From: Monomorium pharaonis
Lineage: Eukaryota; Arthropoda; Insecta; Hymenoptera; Formicidae
Assembly (NCBI RefSeq): GCF_013373865.1
Contig: NC_050472.1
Coordinates: 6,319,276-6,383,275, forward strand
DNA length: 64,000 nt
Direction of reading: 5' to 3'
The notes below the pieces were generated by a model, which had not been told where the DNA came from, ran no database searches, and saw only the letters and a program-made list of their open reading frames with translations. This document shows, one piece after another, positions 1-12,433 of the stretch. Both the position numbers and the translations under genes were made by a program. Positions within the stretch are counted from its first letter, which is position 1; every line of letters starts with the position of its first letter.

Positions 1-2720
1 TAATAGTTTCTTCCGACCTTTAATTACGAGTTGTTGTGTATATAGTCTAGAATACTTTTGTTAAATAAACGTTACAGAAGGATTGCATAATGGGTTACTC
101 GAAACCGTCGCCGTTTTTTTTTTCGTCAGAGCAACTGTTGCACAGCCCACGCGCGCTTGAAGAAATCGTGCGAAACTCCAGAGAAATTATATCTCTTGTC
201 ACTTGGGACAACAAAAAGAAGCCTTGTTAAGAGTTGAAATTTTCTGCTTGCTCACGAATTCACAATACGCCGCGCCGACTATAATCGCTATCTTTTTTGA
301 CATAACCGGTAACACGGACTCATTCACTTTCGCGAACATGGCGTTAAAATCTTTCCCACGAAAAGTATATAATTAATTATACAATAATACAAATGTGAGT
401 TTTATTTGTAATTAATTGTTTTTTTACATGTTAATCTATAATTTTTTATTTATATTTAAATATTTTTTATTTCACTTTATAACAAAATATTTAAAATTTT
501 ATTTAATTAAATTGTTTTCTCTCGTTAAAGACTCTTTTACTCAAAGCTTTTTATCAATTATCTCTGTACATAATTATAATTGTTGTTGGACGATTAAACG
601 CGATTTTTATTAAATTACTATTTTTTGCTTTCTCCTCTGTAACTGTAATACTTTGTCGGTAATATTTATCATCATAACAATCGCCGTGATTCGTGAATGC
701 TGGATTATTAACCTTGTTATGTAATCGCAAACCATCTTCGAAGAGTAGATACCCTTGATCTATTTTTCATCGCATGAGCGCGATATATTTTTCGTGCAGC
801 GTAATAAGCGAAATATTAATAATTACGCCTTATCTGCCTACAGCGATCCGTTAATAAGGGAAACTCAGAACAATTATACGTAATGTAACGAAGTTATAAT
901 ACGTTTGAGGAACCATGCGCTCTATAGTTTATCATTATGTTTTATTGCACAATCGTATACACATTACAGACGCATTAAATAATTTAAAGAGCGCATATTG
1001 TTTTCGATTATTACATTATCTTGTTTACGAAAAATCAAATGAGACAAAATTTTAATCTATTAAATGCCGTACACTTTTTCCACGAATAATGCAAATTTTT
1101 AACTTTCGATTAACATATAATAAAGATTAATAAATGCAAAATATTATTTTTGAAAATATACGATGACAAAAAGATAGCTCTAAAAGTATATAGTTTTATA
1201 CACATTTTTATTATTTTTTTTACATGCAACGTTCTTAAAATATTTTACAATTTTCTTCCTGCAAGTACAAAAGCTATATAATGATCATAAAATTATTTCA
1301 GACGTGTAGTTAGTTCATTTTTACTTTGGTGACGTGTCACAGCGGTTAATATAACGGAGAGAAAGAGAACTTTGTCTCGTCTTACAATAATGGAGTTCTG
1401 TACCGGAAAGGAAAGGTACGCGTGGGTCTCACCGACAACTACACTACAAAAAAAGTATCAATCGTTCGAGCAGACGCGAATATATATATATACATATGTC
1501 GGTCATTGTCAGACAAATCACACAGACGTATAAAATGTAATTCTAGATTTCTAGTTCGAGCTTCTCCCACTCGCGATGCACGTCCAAGTTACAGAGACAA
1601 CGACATCAATCTGATATCTAATGAATAAGAATCTCCTGTGGAGTCATTTGATTATTTCACTTTGAATCTAATGACAGTCCACAACAGCAAATTTACCTCG
1701 CGCTAAACGACGTATTCCTCGGCGTTTAAAATGACTGTCAATCTGCTTAGGAAATCGCGTTTAACGCTCCTCAATTATTTCATGTAAAGCACATTTTTCG
1801 AATCGTTCCTGCGCGATTATATAGACGATAATAAAAAAATATCAAATCGATTTAAATTACACTATCTGACGCGACGCGTTCTCTAACAAGATACTTTCCA
1901 GGCATTTTCTCTCGTTGAGTAGACGCCATTAATGTCCATTATAAAAGTGCATTACGCGACAATAATCGCATTATTGCATTGGACAATCGCGAGATGCTTT
2001 CTCGATGAGCATCTTCACATAAAAAAATTATAATCAATTAATGATGCGTACGTGACTAATTGGATATAGAAGGTTAACTTGATGTTGATTATTTAAATAT
2101 ACGATGTGAAATGCGGTATACATTTTTTTTTAATTTTATTAACGTTTGATCGTTTAAACATATATTAATTTAATTTTTAATTAGACAATTAAATTTTTTA
2201 TTTGTTATTTAAATTTTATTTAATGTATGTATCTTAAAATTTCAAAATGAGAATAATTTGTCTTACTCATGAATGTTTACCATCAGCGTTGATCTTCAAC
2301 GAGCGATCTTAATGACAATTATTATCAGCACGAGCATAAAACTTGAGCGCATTATTACCGGTAATTTTTATATCCTTCTTATTTATCAATGTAACCGCAT
2401 CCAATCTGAAAGGACATCGTCAGCATTTGTCGTACGGCGAGGACACGACGTCATCAGCATCGTTGCAACCGCGAGCGCGGGGCAAAAAGAGAGAATTGTG
2501 CCCGCCGTAGGAATCAGTTCTTGGAGCTCAGGATAGAAGTCAGCGCGCGGATGTGAGAGGTGGCTGCGGCTACTCCAAGGTTAAGGTGTTCCAAGGTGGA
2601 CCCCACGATATCCTCGCACGTGCTCCGATAAAATCCTAGATCGAAGGAATAAAACGCGCGCAATCGAAAGGGAACGCTGATTCTACGATTGGCCAACGCT
2701 ACGCCGCGCCACGCAACGTG
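1..2720. other. Intergenic, no supported gene
   Basis: AT-rich DNA with only short chance reading frames and many stops on both strands. The last 300 bases (about 2400-2700) are clearly richer in G+C and lead into the promoter of the first gene, so they may hold its upstream control region. I see no transposon ends, RNA gene or coding exon here. Confidence 0.6.
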
Positions 2721-2727
2721 TATATAA
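2721..2727 (+). promoter_or_regulatory. TATA box of first secreted-protein gene
   Basis: TATATAA lies about 83 bases upstream of the start codon at 2804. A start-site-like TCTAGTTT sits near 2747-2754, at the usual 25-30 base spacing. This TATA plus short leader layout recurs at the next two genes of the cluster. Confidence 0.6.
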
Positions 2728-2803
2728 TTCGATCTTTGTCTTTGTACTCTAGTTTTACCTACGCGTTTCAGAGTACGTGTCGTGTCCCATTGGAAACGGC
2801 GAC

Positions 2804-5414
2804 ATGCTGCCCGCCAAGGTACGCGCTTTGCGGTAGGAAATAAAGTATAGTAATCTCTCGCGATGGTCCCATCAACAGAGACAATGAGCGCAGGATGTCA
2901 AGTAGTTTTCTAATTTTATAAGAAAATAATACCTAAATTTTAATAATAAACCGCGTTTAATATTCAAAAACAAATAAGAATTATCATAGTGTAAAGAACA
3001 CAACATTTTGCAGTTGCTTTAATAGAATCTTAATTAAGTGATTAAGTTAATTAAGTGAATGATTAATATTTTAATCATTTTAGTTAAAATTTGATATACA
3101 TATAAGAAGAATGTTTGTTTTATTGTATATTGGCTTGTTAAAGTAATATTGGTTCATTATATAATGACAAGCACTTTGTTTTACTGCAATTATCTAAATT
3201 AATCTTTTATGCAATTAACTTTGAGGCCATAAACTTTTATATATATATATATAAATACAAAATTCTATTTATTAATTGATCCTAAATAATTAATTAATGG
3301 AGTAATCATGACAGATTGTATGTTTAATTCATGTAGTCACGTAAACAGTTGCGTTCTTATATACATAAAGAAATGTGCATGTACACGCAAACTCTTAAGT
3401 AGAAAAAGACATAATATTTTCAGCCATAGAATAATTAAATATCATTAATTTAATTAAATTTAATAATAAAATTTTCTTATAAATTATTATATAAATAATA
3501 AGTTAATGATTATTAGAAAATTAGTTAAAAGAATTTGTTTCATGCTCGTTTTTGTCAAAAGAGAGAGAAACATTATTATGTAACATATGTAATTATATTG
3601 TATCATTTTTTCTGTTATAGTTATATGAAAATATTTTCTAGCATACATAGAAATTTTCGAATTGTGTAATCTTTTTTTACATGTGATTTTTAGCAAATTA
3701 CCGTATTATTTGGTGTTGTGGCACTGTTAAAATTATCGACAGCAGCACCAGACAGCGCGGGAATAGTGGAAATAGTGAATGGATTGGCGTACGGTAAGTC
3801 AGACTTCTCAATTTTAAAACAAAACAAATAAAATTTATTTTGCATCTAAAATTTACACAACTAAAAACTTGTATTTGTAAAAGACGACATTTGGACTTAA
3901 TTAATTTTACATATCAAACTATTTGTTAAAGTTATTTAAAAATTAGTGTTTCTTTAAAGACAAGAAATTTATATCAGAAGTAATTACGATACGTGTTTTA
4001 ATTTTTATGTTAAACTAGATTATTTATGTTACTCAGCTTCTTAGATAAATTAAAATAATTTTATTTCTTTGAGTATAATTTAGATTGAACTCCAACAGAA
4101 TGCAGCACCAGTAAATATTGATGACTAAACCTTCTTACTTTCCTTTCACTCGATGAAACAGCAATACATTATATATTGCTGTTACACATCAGATAGAACA
4201 GTTTAAATTTATTAATTTAATAATAAGTATTTATTAGTTTAATATGCATTATTTATCCGAGATAGAAATTGGCTTTGTTTTCTGTAAAATTATTTTACAA
4301 ATTGTATAAGATATTTGTAAATTTTTTTATTTTAATCACGTCAGAATAATTTCAAATAGATTATTCTCCAAACAGAATTTTAAAAAACTGCTTTACATAT
4401 CTCCAAGATTCTCTTAAATTACAATAAGATAAAATGTAATTAAAATTTTGTTTACAAGATAGTCATTTAAAAAGTATTAAATTGTTTTGTCCCGTTCGTA
4501 AAAATTAATTACTTATCATTTATGGCTATAATCTGATAAATCATAAATTGTGTAATTAATTTATAACACTACAAAATAAATTTCAAAATTACAATTCGTG
4601 AAAATAATTTACACCTACAAACATCAATTTAATGTTTAAAAATCTGAAAAATAAAATATTATAACATCTTAGTTAACATAAGTATTATTTAAAAGTTACA
4701 TATGAAATAAATATTAAAGCTAATAAAAAAAAACAGACATTTATCAAAATTATATTTATTACATAAAAGAATTACCTAAAGCTTTTACAACGATAGAAAG
4801 TAACGAATTATAAATATAATGGTTTGATAATGACGTTACAATTTTTTATAACGGTAATGGTAAAACCAAAATTAGAACAGTCGCTTTTAACAAGTAACAC
4901 GTAACGTTATTCGTTACGTAATAAGTTATTTTTTGAAATAAGTAATGCGTAATGATAACCAAATGTCGTTGTCATTATCATATAAATAATTGTAACTGTA
5001 TTATTTTACATTGTTATTATAAATGTAATGGTGACACGTTATTGTGATGTGTTATTTTTTATTCTTGATTTTTAATTTATTTATTATTTTATAATATTAT
5101 ACTTAATTGCGAGTAATTAGAGGCTTTTTTAACCAGTAATATATCGATTGTTTTATTCAATAGGTGGGATTCCTTACGGAAGTGTAAGCGGTATGCTCGC
5201 CAAGTATCCAGGATACGGGCAGGCTAATGCTCAACCTCAGGCTCAAGCCAGACAATTTAACATTTTGAGCAACACTCAACGGCCAGTAATAATCACGCCG
5301 AATTTCCGAGCTACTCGATTGGTGGGAATTTCGCCTCGACCCGTGCAAATTTACAATCTTCCCGGTGTCGTTGCTCCCGGTACCGTCGGCACGATCAGCC
5401 AGATCGGCTATTAG
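2804..5414 (+). CDS. Small secreted Ala/Gln/Pro-containing protein (3 exons, 121 aa)
   Basis: No family recognised. Exons are 2804-2818, 3694-3793 and 5164-5414, and all junctions are GT-AG (donors gtacgc and gtaagt). The reading frame runs through to TAG at 5412. The first exon encodes only MLPAK. Exon 2 supplies a hydrophobic core (ITVLFGVVALLKL) and a likely signal-peptidase site after Thr-Ala around residues 21-23. The mature chain of about 98 residues has no cysteine. It carries an AQPQAQAR segment, a central RPVIITPNFRATRLV stretch, and a hydrophobic Gly/Val/Pro tail ending in GY. It is probably exported, perhaps to the cuticle or another extracellular matrix, by analogy with its neighbours. 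A longer unspliced frame starts at 5148, but that would lack a signal peptide and ignore a good acceptor at 5163. Confidence 0.8.
3794..5163 (+). other. Intron 2 of first gene
   Basis: Very AT-rich, 1370 bases. A patch at about 4830-5060 holds repeated TAACG/CGTTA words, including GTAAC...GTTAC inverted pairs, and may be the remains of a small repeat. No coding potential is visible. Confidence 0.55.
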
Positions 5415-5669
5415 TTTGTCGAGATGTTAGAACGACGTCGTCATCAATCATCAGATGCATACATTAGTTAGTCGAACTTCTCTCGTCTCACAAAGCTTGT
5501 CAATGAAGAACGTTGAACCACCCACCTCAAGAAGTTATATCCCACACAGAACAAAATATCTAATAGATATCTAATAAATATCTACATATCTATATGATGT
5601 CCATATCTACTATGGATAACTAGTAGACATCTAATAGATGTCTTAAATATCTATATCTTCTGAATAACT

Positions 5670-6095
5670 AGCAGGGATATCTAATGGATATGCACACATT
5701 ATCTACATATCTATGTCCAAACAGCTATCCATTAGATATCCATGCGTTGTCCACATATCCATGTCTATCAAATAGCTACCAAGGATATCTATTAGATATT
5801 CATGCGTTATCCACATATTCACGTCCACCAAAAAGCTACCAAGGATATCTATTAGATATTCACGCGTTGTCCACATATCCACATCCACCAAATAGCTACC
5901 AAGGATATCTATTAGATATCCACGCGTTGTCCACATATCCACGTCCACCAAATAGCTACCAAAGATATCTATTAGATATCCACGCGTTGTCCACATATCC
6001 ACGTCCACCAAATAGCTACCAAGAATATCCATTAGATATTTACGTGTTGTCCACATATCCACGTCCACTAAACAGCTACTAAAGATATCCATTGG
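5670..6095. repeat. 60-bp minisatellite, about 6.5 copies
   Basis: The unit contains CCACATATCCACGTCCACC followed by AAATAGCTACCAA and an ATATCTATTAGATATCC core. Copies diverge by a few bases each. Because 60 is a multiple of three, long open frames appear on both strands (plus 5684-6082, 20-aa period; minus 5703-6185). These are a by-product of the repeat, not evidence of a protein. Confidence 0.85.
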
Positions 6096-6330
6096 ATATT
6101 CGGTCGCCGCGCACTCGCCAGCCGAGTAGTGCGCGGCGTCGCCGATAGAGCGGCGTGCAACTCGGAAGTAAGATGCAACAACCACGCTATATAAGGATCA
6201 CTCGCAGTGCAAGAAACAAGTCTAAAATTAGACTTCCCCAGCGACGAGGGTGTTTCTGTGGTAACTACAGGACCTCTCAGAGCATGCTTGACGGGCCTTC
6301 ACCCACTTTTAATGATTTTTATGACATCCT
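6096..6330. other. GC-rich unique core inside the composite repeat
   Basis: About 235 bases rich in G+C, unlike the AT-rich repeats on both sides. It contains a TATATAAGG box at 6188-6196 and a short hairpin AAGTCTAA-AA-TTAGACTT near 6220. It could be an internal promoter region of a parent element or captured host sequence. No coding frame is convincing. Confidence 0.4.
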
Positions 6331-6707
6331 CCCACACACAACGTAATATGTATTACATATCTAATGAATATCCATGAATATATAAAAAATATTCATTAGA
6401 CATGCTATAAATATCCAAATGTCCGCAATATAAGATCTAGTAAATATCCATGGGATATATAGATCAATATCCAATCGACATCCATAGCAGTATCTAGTGG
6501 ATATTTATGTAGATATCCACTGGATATTCTATAGATGTCGACTGGATATTGATCTACATATCCTATGGATATTTATTAGATTGCATATTGCGGACATCTG
6601 GATATTTATAGCATGTCTAATGGATATTTCCTATATATTCATGGATATCCCTAATATCTGTCGAGGATATCCATTAGATATGTAATACATATTATGTTCT
6701 GTGTGGG
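6331..6707. repeat. 377-bp near-perfect palindrome (foldback element)
   Basis: The left half from CCCACACACAACGTAATATG is the imperfect reverse complement of the right half ending at 6707. Arms are about 180-190 bases and meet near 6510 at AGTGGATAT...ATATCCACT. Matching internal landmarks include ATGTCCGCAATAT in the left arm and ATATTGCGGACAT in the right. RNA or single-stranded DNA from here would fold into a long hairpin. Confidence 0.85.
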
Positions 6708-7644
6708 ATCTTGCAACACAATATTATCTACTACATGATATGAAATAGAAATAATTGGACAAAGCATATTATAAATTCTTAGTTTTCACAAGTTAATTTA
6801 TGCAGAAAAATTAAAGTTGCACAATGTGTTTTTGCGTAAATTATGTGCAATTAATAATTCTTTGTTCTCTTCAGCACTACATGCTAAGAAGGGGAAATTA
6901 TGTGCAATTGTAAATAATAATAATTTATTATTTAAGAGTACATTATTTAACTCTTTGTGGTCACTTGCGGTCTAGTAGATCCTTAAAAAAGTTTGGCGCT
7001 CTGTATCTGAGTTATTTGAAAATTAGACGGATTTTTTTCTCATCAAATTCAAATTTTTACATTTGCTATTACACAATATTTTAGAATAATATTGCAAATT
7101 TATTCAGTGTTTTCTTATTGTCAAAATAATGAAAACTGTCAATACGGTAAGTAAGAACGTGCAGAGCTCGGATTTATTATATCTCGGTGTGACCAACATG
7201 GAACTCTTTAGAGATATATGATTACAAAGAGTTAAGAATATGTTCTCGTAAATTTTAGTTAAAAACTTAAACACAACATTTTATGTAATATTTATGCATT
7301 ATTTTGTATTCACGTGCCACTACATTTATTGCCATAATATTTATAAGTTATCAAGAATTAATACGTAATTTTTTTAATGTTATGTTTACATTAATTATAA
7401 ATGCATTTTAATTAATTATAAATGCCAAGTATAAAAATCTGCTAAACTTACATTTTATATAAATTTGATAAACTTATATTTTATGCTAGAATCTGCAAGC
7501 ATATATAATTCTTTAATTATAAACTTGATAAAATGTATTTAATACTTGCATAATTAAAAAATATAAAGACTTATTTTTTTACGATCCACCCTTTACACTT
7601 TAGTATTCAACATCGGGGGTAAGTAGCGTTTAAGGAGAGAAAGT
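6708..7644. other. Intergenic, AT-rich
   Basis: Short frames only. I see no gene or element in this stretch between the composite repeat and the next promoter. Confidence 0.6.
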
Positions 7645-7680
7645 ATAAATGACATCGGACACAATGTCTGTCCCTTAGTC
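7645..7680 (+). promoter_or_regulatory. TATA box and initiator of the His/Gly/Tyr-rich gene
   Basis: TATAAA at 7645-7650 is followed at about 31 bases by TTAGTCGTC (from 7676), an arthropod-like initiator. This predicts a leader of only about 25 bases before the start codon at 7700. Confidence 0.6.
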
Positions 7681-7699
7681 GTCACGAACCGCATGCACG

Positions 7700-10600
7700 A
7701 TGCATTACGCTACGCACGTGAGTATCCTTGCATATAAAAATTGTTGGTTGAAACTGTTGGTTGGGTAAAAGCAACAAAATTGAAATTTTGTAACAATTCG
7801 TGATATCGCAATAAATTATTGCAAACGGTGACAAAAATTATCACGTATCAAATTTGTGTGAAGTGTTAAACTGCGAAATATTTATAGAAATACTTGCATT
7901 TCTTTTTTATCAATATACACGGGAATAATTTGTTGTATAGTTATTTTCAGTATAAGTTTGTACAATAACCGATTAAATAAAAATTATTTGTAAATTTATT
8001 AATGAGGATATCATAGATATTTTATTCTCTTTATATACTCCTTTATATTGTAACACATAACTTAAATTGCTTGAGAATTTGTATCTAAATTTAATTATAA
8101 ATTTTACTTATTGTATTTAATAACAAATTATAATTATACAATATTTAATGATTTATTATTACAACGTTTATTTATCTCTAAACAAAATTAATAAAGAAAA
8201 ATATTTAATTTTTAAACTTTAATCCTGAAAACTATACACGTACATAATCATATACTTTTATGTTGTAAAAATTTTTACATATAAATATATATAGGTTTAT
8301 TTGGTGTAAAAAATATTTAAAAATATATCTGCTATTTATTTAAAATACAAAAAAATTACAATTTTATGAATTATATTATATAAAATTCAATACCTTATAT
8401 ACATTTCGCAATTTGAAGATATTTCTGTTTTGGTGTTTAAAAAACAAATATACCGTCAGAAAATTAATAATCTGTCTGTAAATGCATTATCAAGATATGC
8501 AACCTCACACTTTAAAATTTAGAGATGTTAGTTTAATTTCAAATTGCAACAGTGATGATTCATGAAGAAATGCAGGCAAGCATGTGTAGAGCGCGTGACT
8601 CGCAAAAATCAATCTCGTGAATAAACAAGCATGAATGAAGATTCAATTTCCTAACACGCGCTGAATAGACAATACATTATTATTTCTCGTGTAGCAACAT
8701 TTTTTTGACATTTTAGTTTGTGTTTATCTTGTATATGTACTATTATCTTATAGCAGAAATATATTTTTAAATTCTTTTTTAATAAATTATATTTCCGGAG
8801 TTTTTTGATGGATTTTAAGTTTCATAAAAGTAAACAAAACATTAATAATAAAATAACATAACGTATATTGAATAAATAATTTGAAATATTCTTATAATTG
8901 AGAACCTAATAATTTTTTAAAGATTAAATCTATTTATATTTTATAAAAAAGTAAGTGCTATGTAAACTTCGTATTTTAAATTAATGTTATAATACACAGC
9001 GGAAATTTTACTTACACAAAGAAAATTTTATATTAAAAATTATTATGTATGATAATTGCTACGGATCATGAAAAAATTTTAAAGAATTATACAATAAATA
9101 ATGTAATTATTATGATACCATTTGATAAAAAACATTAAAAAATTTTATAATTTCTTTCTTATTTGCGTTCACCATGATACTTTTTATTATAAAATTTTCT
9201 CCGTGTACATTGATACTTACATTAAAAAATGTCTTCACATTATTCTTTTACTACTCTAACTTACACTATGTATTTTATAAAATAATAGGTAAGAAGTAAT
9301 AGCCGGTACAACATCTATGCAAACGTAATAATGTCTTCTCTTAAATGAGTCTTACATAAATCAAAAGAAAATTTCCAATTACAAGTTCCGTTACTGCGTT
9401 TCTCTTTAAAGATTTTTTTCTGGAGGCTTCTTATCGTAAAAATTAATATTTATTAATTACTTTCTCAAAAACCAGTGCCAGAAATTTTTATTCTATTTCA
9501 CAAAGTTACGGCCAGAAGGTAACTTCACCGTTTTATATCCGTTTTATATTCTGCAATATGTATACCTCGCAAAAATGCAATCGGCATGACTGCACACAGA
9601 CCAGTTCAATTCTATTATTGTAAGAATCGGGAGTTCCGCACGATGAGACGCAATAATAAGCATATCCAGGACTGATATTCGGACTGGTGTGTGTGTGCGC
9701 CAGCGCTTCTTTTTGCCGAGATTTTGCAAAACTCGCTGCTGAAACGATGCGTTGATCGTCGGATTTACATGCATACGCGTCTCTTCTTACGCAATGGAAA
9801 ATAAAACATAATTCTATGGGAAATATCGCGCCGGTCACGCTATCCGTCTTGTCGTGCGTTACGCAGTTTGTAGCTTCTTTGCAGGAAATCCTGGATACAG
9901 AACACCGAATTAAATTAGCTCTTATGCTCATGATACATAAAAACTTGTTTAGTTATATTTTATAAAACTGTTAATAAAATTGTATTACTTCATATATCTT
10001 AACATCTTTGTAAAACAGAATAATAATTTATTGCTCAATTCTTTTTAAGTACATGCACTATTTACAAATATTTATTATATTTAATATTTTTAGAAGAAAA
10101 TTTATAATACATTTTAACAATTTAATTAAAAAATTATAAAAATTATTTATAAAACAATTCTTAATACCGAAAATGCAATAAACTTCTGTGAAAGTAAAAT
10201 AAATAAAAATTTTAAGCAGTTATTAAAGTATTTGTTAATTTAATATTATTATAATTTATTTTATTAATTTGCATAAATGCAGTACCTGTGTGTTTAATCT
10301 AATACATAAATTTTTTCTTACAGATACTACTATATTGTATCGCACTCTGGTGCGTAATAAACAGTGGGAAAACAGCAAGAACTGCAGTCAGTAAGCATAA
10401 AATATTTCTTTCTGAAATTTATTAATTATAAATAATTTATTATTTACAATTTTACAAGAAATATAACATATTTGGTAAGATGTAACACGATATTTAAACA
10501 ATGCGACACTTGTCTAAACAATCTTTTTTTGAACAATTAGCCGTAAAAAAGCAATTGATAGTACACAGAGAGAAGATTTTTTTTAGATTTAATAAACAGT

Positions 10601-12433
10601 TTGTTCGACTATTCCAAAGTATATATTTCTTTGCTTTTAATAAATTGTAAAAAGATTTATTTCAATTTAATAAGATTTATTAGAAACAAAGAAATATATG
10701 CTTTAGAATAGTTGAAAAAACAGATTTATTAAATTTAAAGAAATCTTTCTCTCTGTGTACTTGCATCAAAACAGATGTCTTTTATAATTACCATTATACA
10801 AATTAAAATCTAGATAAAACGATACTTAAAAAATGCAATAAATTATTAATTAGTAAACTAGTTTATAATATTCAATAATAGTTGAGAAGTTTTATTAGTT
10901 TCTTATTTAAGTTGTTAAAGATTATTAATGTAAGACTTGACAAAAAAGAAATTTCATACACATCTTCTTTAAATTCAGGACTTTTTTTACTTTAATAAAA
11001 TTGCTCTTTTTTTAAATACAGGTCCGGATATCCTGGCCAACTTCGCTAAAAATGTAGCGTCAGTATTATCACCAGCCATCCTGGGCGATATACATTCTCG
11101 CAACAATCGATCGTCCTTTCTATCCACTTTGACAGTATCCGACAAGCTCAATAACTTGAATTCACGCTCAGTCCTGAATAACATAGTCGATAAAACGTCA
11201 AACGCAGCCACCTATTACAAATCACGCTCTTATCCCTACAACGAGCTCTACGAGAACTCTTCTGAAGGACTCGAAAGCTCCGAAGAGAACGAGCGACTCG
11301 ACGAGTCCCTACGAGAGAATTCCTATCTGCGCCAAGAACAGCCGAATTTTTACAGATCTTACGGTTTTTCAGAAAATAACGGTAACATTGATGCGACTGC
11401 GAGACCCAACGATAATATCGAGCCAGTAGCTAGTAGCCAGGTCGGCAGTATCCAGGACTCGGCTACCAATCTATATTCTACTTATCATGGCTTTCCGAAG
11501 GCAGCCTTTCCCCACGGACCATTTTTAGATAAACCCTACGGTGGCTTCCATGGTTTCGGGCCGTACGGGCATCATCACGGACACCATCACGGACACCATT
11601 CGTATGGTGGTGGTTCTTCGGAAGAGGCAAGTCCGGAGGAGAGCGCGCGAATAGAGAATAATGGAACCAACCGACCTTACGGTCCACCCTACTTCGGCGA
11701 GCCTTATCCCTCATTTCCCTATGGGGGGTATGGTAATGACTTCTATGGACCTTATCATAGAAACAGGACTGATTCTCCGGAAAATGGACACAACAGACAT
11801 TATGGTTATGGACCTTACGGACCTTACAACGACGGACACGATTTCTATGGACCGCCCGGTTATGGTTACGGCTATGGTAATCGCAATGGCAATGGTAATG
11901 GCAATGGTAATAATGGCAATGATAATAATAACAATAACCAAAGACAAACCGAAGAACCGGGTAATGGTAATGGTAATGGCAATGGCGATCAGAATAATGC
12001 AACAAAAAACGGGTACTCGCCTCCTTATGGGCCCCCTTGGGTCAAGCCACTACTGGGGACTTTGCACCCCCACGGTTTCCCTTACCCTTTGCCTCTTCAC
12101 CCCTACGACCATGGGGTATTCAAGGGCGGCCCTGTGGTCGGGGTTGGCCCCGTTGGCTATCCCATATTTGCCGATCCGTTTCTAGTTGGCTTCCCACTTC
12201 ATCCTTACGGACCCTTCTTTCCCGGTAAGAAATATCTACCGAAGAACAAACCCGCCGATTCAGGTGAATCAACGGAGGCACCAGCCGAACTGACGGAGAA
12301 TGAAACTCCCGAACGAATCACTGCGACCGAGGAGGTGGTAGCACCGGCTTCGAGCTCGAATCGATTTAAGACAACGGGACGAAAAGACTTAAAACGGATC
12401 AACCTGGTTAATCTCCAGACCCGAAGAGTCTAA
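7700..12433 (+). CDS. Secreted His/Gly/Tyr/Asn-rich low-complexity protein (3 exons, 498 aa)
   Basis: No named family recognised. Exons are 7700-7717, 10324-10390 and 11022-12433, with donors gtgagt and gtaagc and CAG acceptors. The frame is continuous to TAA at 12431. Exon 1 encodes six residues (MHYATH). Exon 2 gives the signal-peptide core ILLYCIALWCVI. The mature chain has no cysteine. Order of regions: an acidic/Asn/Ser-rich part (about 75-185), a His-Gly cluster HHHGHHHGHH (about 212-221), Gly-Tyr-Pro repeats such as PYGP (about 247-310), an Asn-Gly run encoded by GGTAATGGC-type repeats (about 317-353), a Pro/Gly hydrophobic part (about 360-435), and a Thr/Glu then basic tail. The composition suggests an extracellular structural or cuticle-associated protein, and the His cluster might bind metal. 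The upstream ATG at 7693 is in another frame and would not give the signal peptide. Confidence 0.85.
7718..10323 (+). other. Intron 1 of the His/Gly/Tyr-rich gene
   Basis: 2606 bases, AT-rich. It holds a MITE at 9015-9205. A somewhat GC-richer patch at about 9530-9930 gives minus-strand frames that resemble no protein I know. There are no convincing internal exons. Confidence 0.55.
9015..9205. mobile_element. MITE copy C (~191 bp)
   Basis: The left end CACAAAGAAAATTTTATATT and right end (reverse complement CACGGAGAAAATTTTATAAT) form terminal inverted repeats of about 25 bases. TA flanks both ends, as expected for a TA target duplication. There is no coding capacity. Size and ends match the other ~193-bp elements in this window. 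Confidence 0.7.
10564..10757. mobile_element. MITE copy B (~194 bp), long inverted repeats
   Basis: Ends read CACAGAGAGAAGATTT and, on the reverse complement of the right end, CACAGAGAGAAAGATTT. Inverted similarity continues for about 75 bases per arm, sharing TATATTTCTTTG near the inner edge. TA flanks both ends. It lies in the second intron of the His/Gly/Tyr-rich gene. Confidence 0.8.

Larger units (their letters stand above)
5541..6707. repeat. Composite repeat element bounded by inverted CCCACACAGAAC ends
   Basis: The left end at 5541 reads CCCACACAGAAC and the right end at 6707 is its exact reverse complement. The AT next to each end extends the match to 14 bases. Inside are a 60-bp minisatellite (about 5670-6095), a GC-rich core (6096-6330) and a 377-bp palindrome (6331-6707). 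The words ATATCC and GGATAT recur through all the AT-rich parts, suggesting one origin. I could not see a clear target-site duplication. It is most likely a non-autonomous foldback or MITE-like DNA element, inserted just 3' of the first gene. No transposase is present. Confidence 0.65.

Noticed and set aside
1551..1570. CTAGTTCGAGCTTC as a possible tRNA T-arm
   Set aside because: No matching D-arm, anticodon stem or acceptor stem at the right distances.
9533..9931. 132-codon minus-strand frame inside intron 1 of the His/Gly/Tyr gene
   Set aside because: Mixed composition without domains, in a locally GC-richer patch. No promoter or splice support.
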